The notes under the pieces are model-generated. The model ran no database searches. It had not been told where the DNA came from and saw only the letters and a program-made list of their open reading frames with translations. 64,000 nucleotides of DNA from Circinella minor (Eukaryota > Mucoromycota > Mucoromycetes > Mucorales > Lichtheimiaceae), in the NCBI GenBank assembly GCA_016758965.1, contig JAEPRB010000107.1:1-64000 (forward strand). Reading direction: 5' to 3'. The position numbers were made by a program, and so were the translations under genes. This document shows, piece by piece, positions 15,275 through 26,650 of the stretch; within the stretch, counting starts at the first letter, position 1, and every line of letters starts with the position of its first letter.

Positions 15275-17020
15275 ATGTCTATTGAACCTTTTGAGATTCC
15301 ATCTATTCCTTCTGAACGACTTGCTTTGCTTAAAGAAAGACTAAGAAATGCAGAATATCCTAACGAACTCGAAAAAGATGTTGGATGGACTTATGGAGCA
15401 CCTCGTTGGGCAGTTGAACCTCTGGTCAAAGCTTGGCTCAATGATTATGATTGGGAAAAATTTCGTAGTGAAATGAATCGTTGGCATCACTATAAAGTGA
15501 CTATTCAAGATTTATGTGTTCATTTTATTCATGAACCATCTAATAATCCAGAAGCTATTCCACTTCTCTTGATAAACGGATGGCCATCTAATTTTTATGA
15601 GTATCATAAAGTTATTGAACCACTTCGAGATGGGGTGGATAGAGGACAGGTATTATATTAATCTGCTTTTATTTTTATTTTTTTTGTTTTCTTACTTCCC
15701 ACCAACAAAAATTAATAAAAACTCGATTGTATAAATCGATAAATAAAATCCAGGCTTTTCATGTTGTGATACCAAGTTTGCCAGGTTTTGGTTTTTCAGA
15801 AGCACCTAAACGTCCTGGCCATGGTGTTGCTAGAAATGCTAAATTTTTACATGAACTCATGATCAAGTTGAGATATACTGAATATGGTAAATTAATTGCG
15901 AAAAGGGGAAAGGGAAAGTTTATGTAGTTTATGGTTTTAGAGGTTATATATTCACCGTTTTATTTTTATTATTATATAGTGGTACATGGTAGTGATTGGG
16001 GTGGTTCGATAGCAAAAATAATTGCCATGAAATATCCAAATGAGTGTAAAGCATTCCACACTGTTTTTCCATTATGTGATCCACCACCATTATCATCTGT
16101 ATTTTCTAATCCGCTCACAATTTCAAAGTATCTTGCATATAAAGTTTTTGGTGCAGATGCTGTATATGGACGAGGCAAAACAAAGATCAGAGTATCATTT
16201 GTTGATGTCATATTTGATCGTGACGGTGGATATCGTTGTATTCAAGGAACGAGACCTTACACACTAGCATATGGATTAAACGATAGTCCAGTAGGTCTTT
16301 TAGGTAAATATTAAGATCTAGATCTAATACAGCATACGTATATATTTTGGCTTATTTGATATAATAAAAAGACATTACATGTTAAATACTAATTAGAAGT
16401 CAAAATTAATATTTAGCATGGATACTTGAAAAGTTTCATAATTGGGCTGCCCATCCGGCCGGAAAAGAGTCAACTGAAGGTTTACCTGACACTATTACAG
16501 TTGATGAATTCCTCACCCATGTTACTCTATATTGGTTAACAAAATCAATGCCAGGATCAACACGTTTGTATTACGAAAATTGGAATTCCACAGAACTACA
16601 TGATGTTAATAGCGGACGTGTCGATATTCCTAGTGCAGTTGCTTATTTTCCCGGAGAGAATGTTAGAGTACGTGCACATACGTAGATTTTTGTAATTGAC
16701 GTTTTTTATTTAAATACTTCTTTTTATTCTTATTTAACAATAATAATTGTATACATATGTTGATAACATACCCATTGATTTTCCGTAAATAGTTACCTCG
16801 AGAATGGATAGAAGCAAATATGAATATCCAACAATTTCAAGATTATGAAGTGGTAAGCAAATAAAATTACTGACCTTGGCGATGTATAAAAATGGACTAA
16901 TCATCAAAGATTGTTTATTGTTAGGGAGGACATTTTCCGGCACTAGAATCAACTGAAGTGTTGATAGATGATATCCAGCGTTTTGGAAAACTTTTGAAAA
17001 CAAATAAGTATATTACATAG
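15275..17020 (+). CDS. Microsomal-type epoxide hydrolase 2 (tandem paralogue, six exons)
   Basis: Exons are 15275-15649, 15754-15886, 15980-16303, 16417-16667, 16793-16852 and 16925-17020, giving 412 aa. The first two exons and the fifth have exactly the same length as in the neighbouring copy, and every intron lies at the same position and phase, so this is a tandem duplication. The EHN domain is nearly identical between copies. The nucleophile is Asp175 in HGSDWGGS and the catalytic His is His384 in GGHFPALE. The lid region (exons 3-4) is the most diverged part, which suggests different substrate range; that is inference. No frameshift or missing catalytic residue is seen, so both copies look functional. 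Confidence 0.92.
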
Positions 17021-18473
17021 TAACGAGAGTAGTAATTGGCTAATATAAAATGTAAAATATTTATTTGAAGTGTTGTTTTACGTAATGCTGTACAGCACAA
17101 AAAGTATTCATTATTTTTTGAGAAGCATAATTTGGTTGTATATATAGCTATTATGTTTTTCTATTTTCAAAACGTAATTAATTTCTCTACTCGTGTTTCT
17201 TTTTTATTAAATACAAATGGAGTACCGCCACCCATGAATTGCTGTCTATTAAGGCAGTATGATTTTTATTGATATGTCACAGCTACATATTTTACGTACG
17301 TATACCATAAAATAAGTTATTAAAATAAGATCTCTAACATTATATATGGTGAATACAAGTTATAATAACCATGGTTATGAAAAATTAGTACCATAGCAAA
17401 ATATGAAATATATAAAATTTCTTTAATTTTTCAGTTTAAAGTTAGTCACAAACAACTCTAAAAAAAATCTCTCAACAGTTTGATTCATGAAAATGTGATA
17501 TATATGATATATTTCTAACATGTGCTGCTATACAGTATAAATCTGTTTTTTTTTCCCTAAGGAAAAGTATCTTATGTATCTGCTTACAAATTTTGCCATT
17601 TTTAATGATCTTTCCCGTGTTCGTGAGTTAATAAGTTGTTTCATGAAGAATGTATTTCTTCAGCAAATTTCTTTGCTTTACAATAAGGTCTATTTTGAAA
17701 TTAATGGCGGTGTTTATCATATTTAGAAGAATGAACTAGAAGTAATCCATGTTATAGTCTAGATCACAACAATAATAGTAATGATGCCGCATATGGTAAC
17801 CTGAAGGAAGAGGAAGAAAGACATCCTTTGACTCATTGATGTCTTTTATTTTTAAGTGCATAAAGCCATTTACATAATACTGTGTGTTTTTTTTTTACTT
17901 AAAGCACAACACCACAAACATAAAAAGAAAATCTTGCGTAGAATCTGCTTTTGACTTATACTTTTATTACTCTAACATCTATTTAAATTCAAGCGAAATT
18001 ATATAGGTATTATTATTGTAAAAAAAAAAAAAAAGAATAGTGTATATAGTCTAAAATCACTTGTTTTAGATATATCGTTGTTAAGCAGTAATCAATAGTA
18101 GTATCGTCCAAATTTATGGATTTATTAATCATGAAATACTCCTTTTTTTATTATTTTAACTAAATTCTTTGCAGACATACTCAGTTATTACACAAAGAGT
18201 AAAATGCTTCTTGATATATGATTATAAAAAAAAATTATTTATCCAAAAAGCTGTGACTCCATAACCCATTTAGTTAAGCATGTACGCTAGAAAATCCTTA
18301 CTTTATATATTCTAGAGTTCCTAAACTTCATTATATTGGGTTGTTATTGGCGGCAAAATTCCCTGACATTCTATGTCCGCTCTAATTTAACAAACTACTG
18401 TAAGCTGCATTTTCTTTGTTTTCCCGTTTTTTATTTCGGTCCCACTTTTTTTTTTTCGTGTTTTTTTTCCTGA
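17021..18473. other. Non-coding gap
   Basis: This is AT-rich DNA between the epoxide hydrolases and the wax synthase-like gene. I see no coding sequence, no clear inverted-repeat element and no RNA gene. Confidence 0.6.
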
Positions 18474-19653
18474 ATGTTTGCTTGTACAGAACCCATTATC
18501 AATGCAACTCTTCCACCTCCAATACTTATACCTGATATATATTTTGCTGCAGGAAATGCTTTTATAATATGGCTAGATTATCTTGCTGTTCGTCATTTAC
18601 AACCAATAATAGGTGCTATCACACTACGTATTTTACTTGTTTTAATCCATGTATCCATTTCAATGTTTTTTGCCTGTCCTACTGAATTTTTAAACGCTGC
18701 CATGTTGGGTTCCCCCTGGTACACTGCATCCTATATTGTTTACTTTGCTGACAAGAACTTGAGTTTCCGTGAATCACTTATGGGTGTAGCTAATACTTTG
18801 CTGGTTTTCCAGGAAACTAAACAGGAACAATCGACCAAACAAATTCGAATTCAAGGTCTTGCAAAAGTGGCTCGGGGTGTGTTCAAGTGGTCCCTGATGA
18901 AATCAGCGGTGGACCCGTGGTTACCATATGGTTACTCACAACGACTCTTGGCGATCGATTATTGGAGTGTTGAAAGCTTTTTATTGACAGCACTGATTGG
19001 ATTAAAGGTGTATTGTATCTTGGGTATAATGGATCTTTTAACAGGAAGCTTTCAGTTCATGTTAGGTGTTCCGATCATTGATATATTTGATTCACCTATA
19101 TTAGCTCATTCCCCACGGGATTTTTGGAGGTAACAAAAAAAAAAAAAAAAAGTAGTATTCTTAGCCTCCTGGCTTTTTCTTTTCACTAACCTTTTCCAAT
19201 TTTTTTTTTAATATCTAAAGTCGACGATGGAATCGCATTGTCCAAAAGATCTTCCATCGCCAAATTTTTACTGCTTCGATTGAATTACGCAACAATACTA
19301 TTAAAGTAACCCATAAAGAGAAAAATGAATCACGGCCATTGTCGTCTTCATGGTTACAATGTTGGTCTTCACCTTCTATTCGTGGCCTTGCTGTGTTTAT
19401 TATCAGTGGCCTATTTCATGAACTTGTCTTAATGGCACTTGTACGAAGAATGACCTTTGAACAAGTTTTATTCTTTACTTTGCATGGTATTGCTGTATGG
19501 TTCGAAATCAAGTTTGGTAATTCAGTACGTCCAAAAAGATGGCATCGTTTGTTTTGTATTATAGCACACTTTATATTCTTGACGTTGACCGGGCGACTGT
19601 TTTTAAGTCCTTATTTGAGACCAGACTTATTTACCAGAATCTTTGGTTATTGA
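18474..19653 (+). CDS. Wax synthase-like membrane-bound acyltransferase (two exons)
   Basis: Exons 18474-19129 and 19221-19653 join within an Arg codon block to give 362 aa. The protein has several hydrophobic helices (near residues 15-35, 50-70, 165-205, 285-310 and 325-350). It carries the signature SPRDFWSRRWN across the splice junction and GLFHE further on, which together mark the wax synthase/MBOAT-like family. Known members transfer acyl groups from acyl-CoA to alcohols at the ER membrane; fungal homologues also acylate secondary metabolites. The invariant-looking His is in SGLFHE. The usual RRWH is RRWN here, which I believe also occurs in fungal members. Substrate cannot be read from sequence. 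Confidence 0.8.
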
Positions 19654-20241
19654 GTGCGGGAAAAAAGTATTTAAGTTAAAAAAAAAATAAACTTGTGTAA
19701 GTAATAAGATATGTTTATGCTTATAAACTCATATTTGTTTGTGCGACAAATGTATATACAAAAAAAAAAAGACAAGGTTCCTTGCACATCGTCTTTTTAC
19801 TTGAATACCTTACATATTTTAAGTTTTATACTTTATTATCATCCAATCTTTTTGCTATATTTTTTCTTTCTGCTGTTCATTTAAGAAATCATATACAAGT
19901 AGTTGCTTAACTATTTTTGTATTAATAATAAATGAAACGTGTGTGTGTATGCATGGGTGTCTATATGGGAGAGAAAGAGAAGGAATGCTTATCTTATATA
20001 TATCTTCTCTTATAACGGAACATGGTGAACTCGTGTGTGAGAAATGCAATTCAATTCATACAGCGCTCCAACTCTCTTTTTTTTTTCTGTCAGGTGCAAA
20101 TGAAAAACTATATTACCAGATCAGTTCATTCAATTTCTTTTTAATCCCCTTTTCTCCCTCTTTCTTTTCTGTTCCGTTGCCTTCTATTTCTGTTTATTTC
20201 TTCTTAATTGTAAACAGTTTTTTTTTTGTTTATTTGAAATA
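19654..20241. other. Gap before the Bre4-like gene
   Basis: This is the 3' flank of the wax synthase-like gene and the 5' flank of the next gene, which ends in a strongly pyrimidine-rich tract (about 20070-20230) typical of fungal promoters and 5' UTRs. No gene is seen. Confidence 0.6.
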
Positions 20242-23200
20242 ATGATAGGCTACGTTGATATACAACCAAATAGCAATACTACTCCAATTGTAAATAATAA
20301 GAGGAAACGGGAAAACACTACAAATACTACGACTGGTGGTAAAAGTTGTAATAACAACAACGAAAATTCTTCATCGACCTATTTTACACAACATACACAA
20401 CAACAACCAACAATTATACCCTCTTTAAGCACTGTATTGCGTAATAATGATACACTTCCCATTACGATATCATATTCATCAGTTAGAGAAACTAACAATC
20501 CTCCATTCCTAACAACATCTTCTTTGATACGATCGCCACCACTACTACTATCTCCAGATCAGCATCTATCCCAACGACAACAACAAGAGGAAGATTATTT
20601 TGGTTTTAAAAAAGTACTCCCATCTTCATTTGAAAGTGATTATGAAGTTGTACTTGATGATGGTATATTACAACGACGTACAATTTCATTATCTACCGTT
20701 CCTGGATCTTATTCTTCCTATTTGGATTATCAGCGGAGACAATATTATTATCAACAAGAACAGGAAAGTAACACCAACAATAACAATAACAATAACAGCA
20801 ATAAGAATGTGGCCAATGAATCAAGCCCACTCTTACCAAAATCACAACAACAACAACAACCACTAGCAAAGAAACCACCAATTTCAATTGAATCCGATGA
20901 AGATGATGAAGATAGTAGTAATGATAATGACAATGATGATAGCAATCAAAAGCCAACAATAACCAACATAATAACTCGTTACTACCAACGGATAAAACGC
21001 TTTAAATTAACATATCCCCAAAAAATGGTTATCAAATGTAGTACTGCCTATATGCTTGGTTCACTCTTTACATTTGTACCCTTCTTAAATAGCTGGGTCG
21101 GCGGCGAACGGGTTGCAAGTCATTTGGCAGCTACTGTCACTGTATTCTTTAATCCAGCAAAAACGGTTGGGGGAATGGTGGAAGCAGCTGGTTATGGTTG
21201 GTTGTTTACGGTCTGTGCGTTAGTATTGTGCTTAACAAGTGTATCAATCAATAATATTTTACTTGCGCAAGAACGTTACTATTTATGTTATGGCTTGACG
21301 TTAGGTGTCTGGATTGGTATCAGTTCATTTGTAATTGCCTATTTTAAAGGTCGAATGAATAAACCGAGTACCGGAACAGGTAAAAAAAAAAAGTAGATTT
21401 TTATAATAAGATAATATATATATAGTACTCATGGGAACATCGTATCACATGCAAAAAAAAAGAACGATAAAAATCTGATGAAGAAAAGAAATTAATTGCT
21501 TTTATTATATATTAGCTTCTGCACTAGCATTTATTATTATTTTATCGACTTTAATTCGGGAACCATCACCTGATCGGATTCAGTTACTATATGATCCTTT
21601 CTTTGTGATCCGACAACTATTTGTATTAGTAGCCATTGGAACCATCATCTCAGTTGCAGTATGTCTCCTATTGTGGCCTGTCACAGCCACTAAGAAACTA
21701 AAGTAGGTAGAATTAGAGTTATATGATAGATGTACATTGTGACAGCTTTTTTTATAATGATTAGATGATATTATGACACACGACAACATAAAAAAAAAAG
21801 ATAATTACTAATAATCCAGATGATCAATATATCATGATCATGATGTAATATACTTTTATTCATTAACGTTTTTTTTTTCTGTATCTATAGATCAGATATC
21901 AATAACAGTCTATCCTCAGTTCGAATTCTGCTCAAGTTATTAACTAAAACGTTTTTATTGGATGGTGATCTACCTAATTTTACAGCTAACAGACAACTTG
22001 AAGATGCAATCAAAGCACATCGTTCTGGTTTCGCTGCCTTAAAACAATCACTGATTAATGCGAAACGTGAACATCCGCACGGTATGAGATCTTATGGTGA
22101 TATTGTTTCTAGCCTTCAACGACTCGATCGACACATTGGTGGATTACGAAATAGTTGTGGTTTACAATTCGAAGTCATGCAGTCTCAACAGGAGAAATGG
22201 AATGTAAAAGCAGATGACCAACGACGTAAACTGGAAAATGAATTACGGCGAGAAAGAAGTCAACATGAGCAACACCAATATGAACGTGAACAACAGCAGC
22301 AACAACAAAATTCACATCAGGACATAGATACAAATGATTCTAGTAACAATGATGATGGATCAGCAGGTGAATTAGAACAATTCATAAAGACCGTTCGACA
22401 ACCAATGAAGTCATTGGCATTTACCTGCAAGCAAACAATTATTCATCTTCAATCACAATTTGATGATACTAAAAAGAAAGAAAAAAACAGCAATTACAAC
22501 AAGAAAACAGCGACAACAAAACATATGTATGCATATGCATCTGTATCTCGTTATGGTAACTTTATACCACCACCCTCCTTTGGCCAATTACGGCAAAATT
22601 TGGTCGCAGCCATGAACCTTTTCGAAGACTCACTGCATCATGCTTTGAGTCGTATTTACAATCATTGTAATTATAGCGATTTACACATGCAATTGATGAA
22701 AGAGATGCCTGCAGATAATATTTTTCTGGTGTATTTCTTTGCCTTTAGTTTGTTGGAATTTACCAAAGAATTAATTGTTCTTGTCGATGCTACATCATCT
22801 GCGGTTGCAGTTGAAGAGGAAAATATCATTTCAACAATAGTAAAAAAGAAGCGCTCAACAGATTTACAACAACATAAAAGTAGCAGCAATATATCAACAG
22901 CAGAAACGACGACGGGATCAGAAACAACAACATCGGCTACAGCAAAAGCAGCAACAGATAATGCATTCTTTACCCCAAATAATCATAATACATCTAATAC
23001 GTTGCACACTCCACAACCGAGTACTCAGCGGCATAAACTCAGCCTCAAACTATGGAGTTTCTTTTCTTGGTTTCGACAGCACACAATTAAATTTGCTGTT
23101 AAAAATATGTTGACAGCCGTAGCGGTTTCAGCATTAGCATTTATACCCCAAACTCAACCTTACTTTTATCAATATCGTATGGAATGGACATTACTTACTG

Positions 23201-25056
23201 TAAGTGACGATAGTCTTTTTTTTAAAAAAAAAATTATTATAATAATACCAGATATATACATTTTATCTTTTTTTATACCAAAAGAAGAAATTGTGCTATA
23301 GATAGTAGCAAAATACCACATACATGATGCATCAATATGTGTGTAGTATGTATTGTACTCAGAATTATTCTCTATAATTTTTATATTCATCCCCCCTTTT
23401 ATTATTATTATTATTTTTCATTACCCATCACCATTAATCTGACCCCCTTCTTGTCATCAACTTTTTTTTTTTTTGCCCAAAAACTTTAGTCATATTAAAA
23501 TTAGATATTTTATTTCTATTTTTATTTAGGTTATGACATTACTTACACCTACAGTTGGAGGAACGAATGTTGGTGCCGTTCTCCGTGTCCTGGCAACTAT
23601 TGCTGGCTGTGTACTTGCTACATTGACATATAGTTTATTTCCAGCCAATCCCATTGTTTTGACATTATTGACATGGCTTTATTCAATGCCAGCGTTTTGG
23701 GTCATTTTATATCATCGACATGGACGTTTTGGTCAAGTTGCTTTATTGGCTTATAATTTGGTTGTTCTTTTTATGTATAATCATCATGATGACATACAAT
23801 TTATTGATGTTGATGTTGTAGAGTTGGCATGGATACGTTGTATCACTGTCTCACTCGGCGTTGTCATAGGTAACACAGCATAAATATTCTTCTTTATTTT
23901 TATTTTATTGCGGATGATATGTTTATTCATATTCTATTTTCTCTTGGGTTGTGGAAGAAGGGGGGGGACGAACTACTTTAATGAGAATAAAAAAAAAGAT
24001 AAGGAGGAAGGGGAGAGGAGTGAGAGACTAGGAGATAAAATAAAATAAAAAACAGGGGAATGCATAAAAGAATTTTATAATAATTTATATATGTAATGTG
24101 ATACGGTTTTTTTTTTAAAAAAAAAATTATTACTTATTTTTTCATTATCAATTACTATTATATTATTTATAGGCTTGATAGTAACGGCGTATATTTGGCC
24201 TTATGAAGCAAGAAAAGCCCTTAGACAGGGTTTATCAGATCTGCTGATTCGACTATCATGGTTGTATAAGCATCTGTCAACGACACATGATGCCGAAGAG
24301 ATGTTATTTCATCAAACAGAATGTCAACAAGCGCTTGTAACACTCCGGGATTTACTTGTTCATGCTCCTAGTGAACCACGTTTAAAAGGTCCTTTTCCTA
24401 CTGCTACATATAACTCAATGCTAAATTCTTGTCAAAACATATTAGACAAGTTCTTATCATTACGAATTGTAGTATTAAAAGATGTATGGCCTGTACATGT
24501 ACACCAACAAATTTTAATGGGTGCAAGTTCCGAGTTCATGGAGATGACGGGGAACGTGCTTCTCTATTTTTATGTATTGGCGTCGGCATTACAACTCAAG
24601 ACGCCATTACCTCCCTATTTGCCGCCAGCAGATCGTGCGCGTGTATCACTGATGCGAAAGCTGCAGTACGATCTTGGACTCAAGTCGGACGAGTGTTACA
24701 TGGCTTACTATGCGTATATTGCACTTATGGGGAATATTGTTCGTGAATTAACTCAGGTACAGTGATATAACTTTTCTTTTGTTATTTTTTTTTTCAAGTA
24801 TGAAATAATATAATGCAAGTTAGATAAAAAAAATAAAAATAAAAAGAGGGAAGTCGTTTTAACAACAAGTCAATGATGTCATATTCTATGAATATTGTTA
24901 TATCTATTTTAATTCTTATTTAAAAAAAATATTAACCATTGTATATATATGCATTAAAAACATTTTTTTTTATTATAGCTCGGACAAGATATGAAAGATT
25001 TATTTGGATCTCTAATACCCGAAAATCAATGGACAACGTATTTTGATATTGTATAA
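20242..25056 (+). CDS. Large FUSC/DUF2421 membrane protein, Bre4-like (six exons)
   Basis: Exons are 20242-21379, 21516-21702, 21891-23199, 23530-23869, 24173-24756 and 24979-25056, giving 1211 aa with all phases consistent. Residues 1-260 are disordered and rich in Gln, Asn and acidic stretches. A first membrane block follows (about 262-440). Next is a cytosolic region with Gln-rich and coiled segments, and then a second membrane block from about residue 820. A C-terminal soluble DUF2421-like domain ends the protein. This architecture is that of the fungal aromatic-acid-exporter/FUSC superfamily that includes yeast Bre4 (brefeldin A sensitivity). Members are thought to act as exporters or ER/plasma-membrane transporters. 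Substrate is unknown. The disordered low-complexity insertions are variable and give no functional information. Confidence 0.85.
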
Positions 25057-25734
25057 TAGTTAAAAAAAAAAGAGAGAGAATTCGTTTATTAGATTGTGAT
25101 GTAGTACTACTAAAAGTATATAATAATAATATGTATAATATTTTCATAATAAAATTAAAAGAAAGATTAATTGTGTGTATTTTTTTTTTTTGTTAAATGG
25201 AGTATAATATGATTGAGAGAGACAAAATAGCATAGAGTTAGGGGGGTGTTGATGTAAATAAAAGGGGGAAAAGAGTTAAAGAAATAATAAGTAGTTAAGC
25301 ATCATAATGTATTTTTTGGGGGGTATTTTTTTGACGGTCAAAATATATGTACAGCAGCAGCATTAGGTTTTGTTTTGTTTTTGCTGACCGTCCTTTGGGG
25401 GAATAAGGGGGAGAAATATACAAGTTCATAGAGTGTAAAATAAATCGATATCCCGTACCGTTAAATAGATAAGAAGTAAAATTAAAGGAAAGGAATTATA
25501 AGAAACTAAGTGGTAAGAAAAATGAAATTAAAAGCATAAAAAAAAGGGTGCAAGTGTTTTTGTATAATGAGAATGGAAGTGATGTGGTCGTATATATATA
25601 TAAGTGTGTATTTGTATATTGAAAGTGTGTGAGAAAAAAAAATTGATAACAAAGGAAAGAGGGGATTGAATTGAATTATGTACATCAGAGTTTTTTTTTT
25701 TTTCAGAATAGAGAAATTGATTCGATTTTTAATA
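25057..25734. other. Gap between convergent genes
   Basis: This is the 3' flank shared by the Bre4-like gene (plus) and the cyclin gene (minus). It contains a pair of complementary segments, TGACGGTCA near 25333 and TGACCGTC near 25384, that could form a stem around a roughly 40-nt loop. This may be a 3'-end hairpin. No gene was found. Confidence 0.45.
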
Positions 25735-26295
25735 TTAAAGGTTCAATTCCAAGACACTAACAGGTTCACCATGGTCTTGAACGAATCGACAGACTTGGTC
25801 AAGCTTGACAAATAAGTCATATTTGATAACACCCAAAAAACTACGTTCCATGACGGAAATTTCAGCCATAGAATAAACAGGGGCGACAACACGATAAATG
25901 CTTCGTGCCACGGGATACGAATCCTCCAAAAATTTAGAAGCTAATACAACTGAAGCTAAAAATAATTTATATGGAGTATCGTATTCTCCTTGAGAGCCAT
26001 TGGGGAGCTTTTTTTGCAATCGTTCAAGATAGATTAATGCTACTACAAGCAAAGTAGGTGTCATTCGACTCTTGGTATAAACCTGATGGATGAAATTTGG
26101 GAGACTAGGCAAACGTTTATGTGCTAGACTACCCGCTTCTTGGGGACACTTTACAATCACCGCAACATTTGTTGAGATTTGGGCCAATAATTGATCGGGT
26201 GGTGGAGATGCTGCTGGTTTTTTTTCTTTTTGTTGTTGCTGTTGAACAGCTTCACGATAATGAAGAGCACCGGTATTTTGATAGATAGTGGCCAT
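25735..26295 (-). CDS. Pho80/PCL-like cyclin (single exon)
   Basis: This is a 186-aa protein with a cyclin-box fold over about residues 50-170. Evidence includes SLPNFIHQVYTKSRMTPTLL, the LVVALIYLERL helix, the KLFLASVVLASKFLEDS segment and an EISVMERSFLGVIKYDLFV block, all typical of Pho80/Pcl1-type cyclins that activate Pho85-like CDKs. The N-terminus has a short poly-Gln run. I chose the ATG at 26295 (MATIYQ). An in-frame upstream ATG at 26502 would add a low-complexity Phe/Tyr-rich segment that looks like translated UTR. The protein is short but keeps the complete box. It probably links CDK activity to nutrient or cell-cycle signals; that is inference. Confidence 0.85.
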   Translation of the reverse strand: MATIYQNTGALHYREAVQQQQQKEKKPAASPPPDQLLAQISTNVAVIVKCPQEAGSLAHKRLPSLPNFIHQVYTKSRMTPTLLVVALIYLERLQKKLPNGSQGEYDTPYKLFLASVVLASKFLEDSYPVARSIYRVVAPVYSMAEISVMERSFLGVIKYDLFVKLDQVCRFVQDHGEPVSVLELNL

Positions 26296-26650
26296 ATCGA
26301 ATAAAATATCTTTTTTTTTTTTTAGAAGAAAATAATAATAATAGTAGTAGTAGTAGATAATGTTACAAAGAAAAATATATAAAAATACAGCAACAAAAAA
26401 AATTAAAGATGAAAAGTAAAAAAAAAAAGGAAGAAAAGAAAAAAAAAGCGGGATGAAAAGTGTCCTTTTTAATGAAAAAAAAAACAAAAAAAATGCCTCC
26501 ATTTGGATAAATGATCCTTATTTATAATTATTTTTCTTTTTGCCAAATTTGTCTATTTTTTCAGGGCTACTGCAGCATATGCAAACAGCAGATCTAGTTT
26601 CAATTTTTATTATTATAATAATAATAAATACATATTTTCAACCTTATAAC
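26296..26650. other. Gap between cyclin and SET-domain genes
   Basis: This is the promoter/5' UTR of the minus-strand cyclin gene and the 3' end of the SET gene upstream of it. A TA-rich trinucleotide tract (26330-26356) is present. No other gene is seen. Confidence 0.5.

Noticed and set aside
20600..20959. Overlapping ORFs on both strands within the first exon of the Bre4-like gene
   Set aside because: They are shadows of repetitive Gln/Asn/Asp codons in the real exon and have no independent support.
26296..26502. N-terminal extension of the cyclin from an upstream ATG
   Set aside because: It would encode runs of Phe, Tyr and Lys from homopolymers; the MATIYQ start is far more likely.
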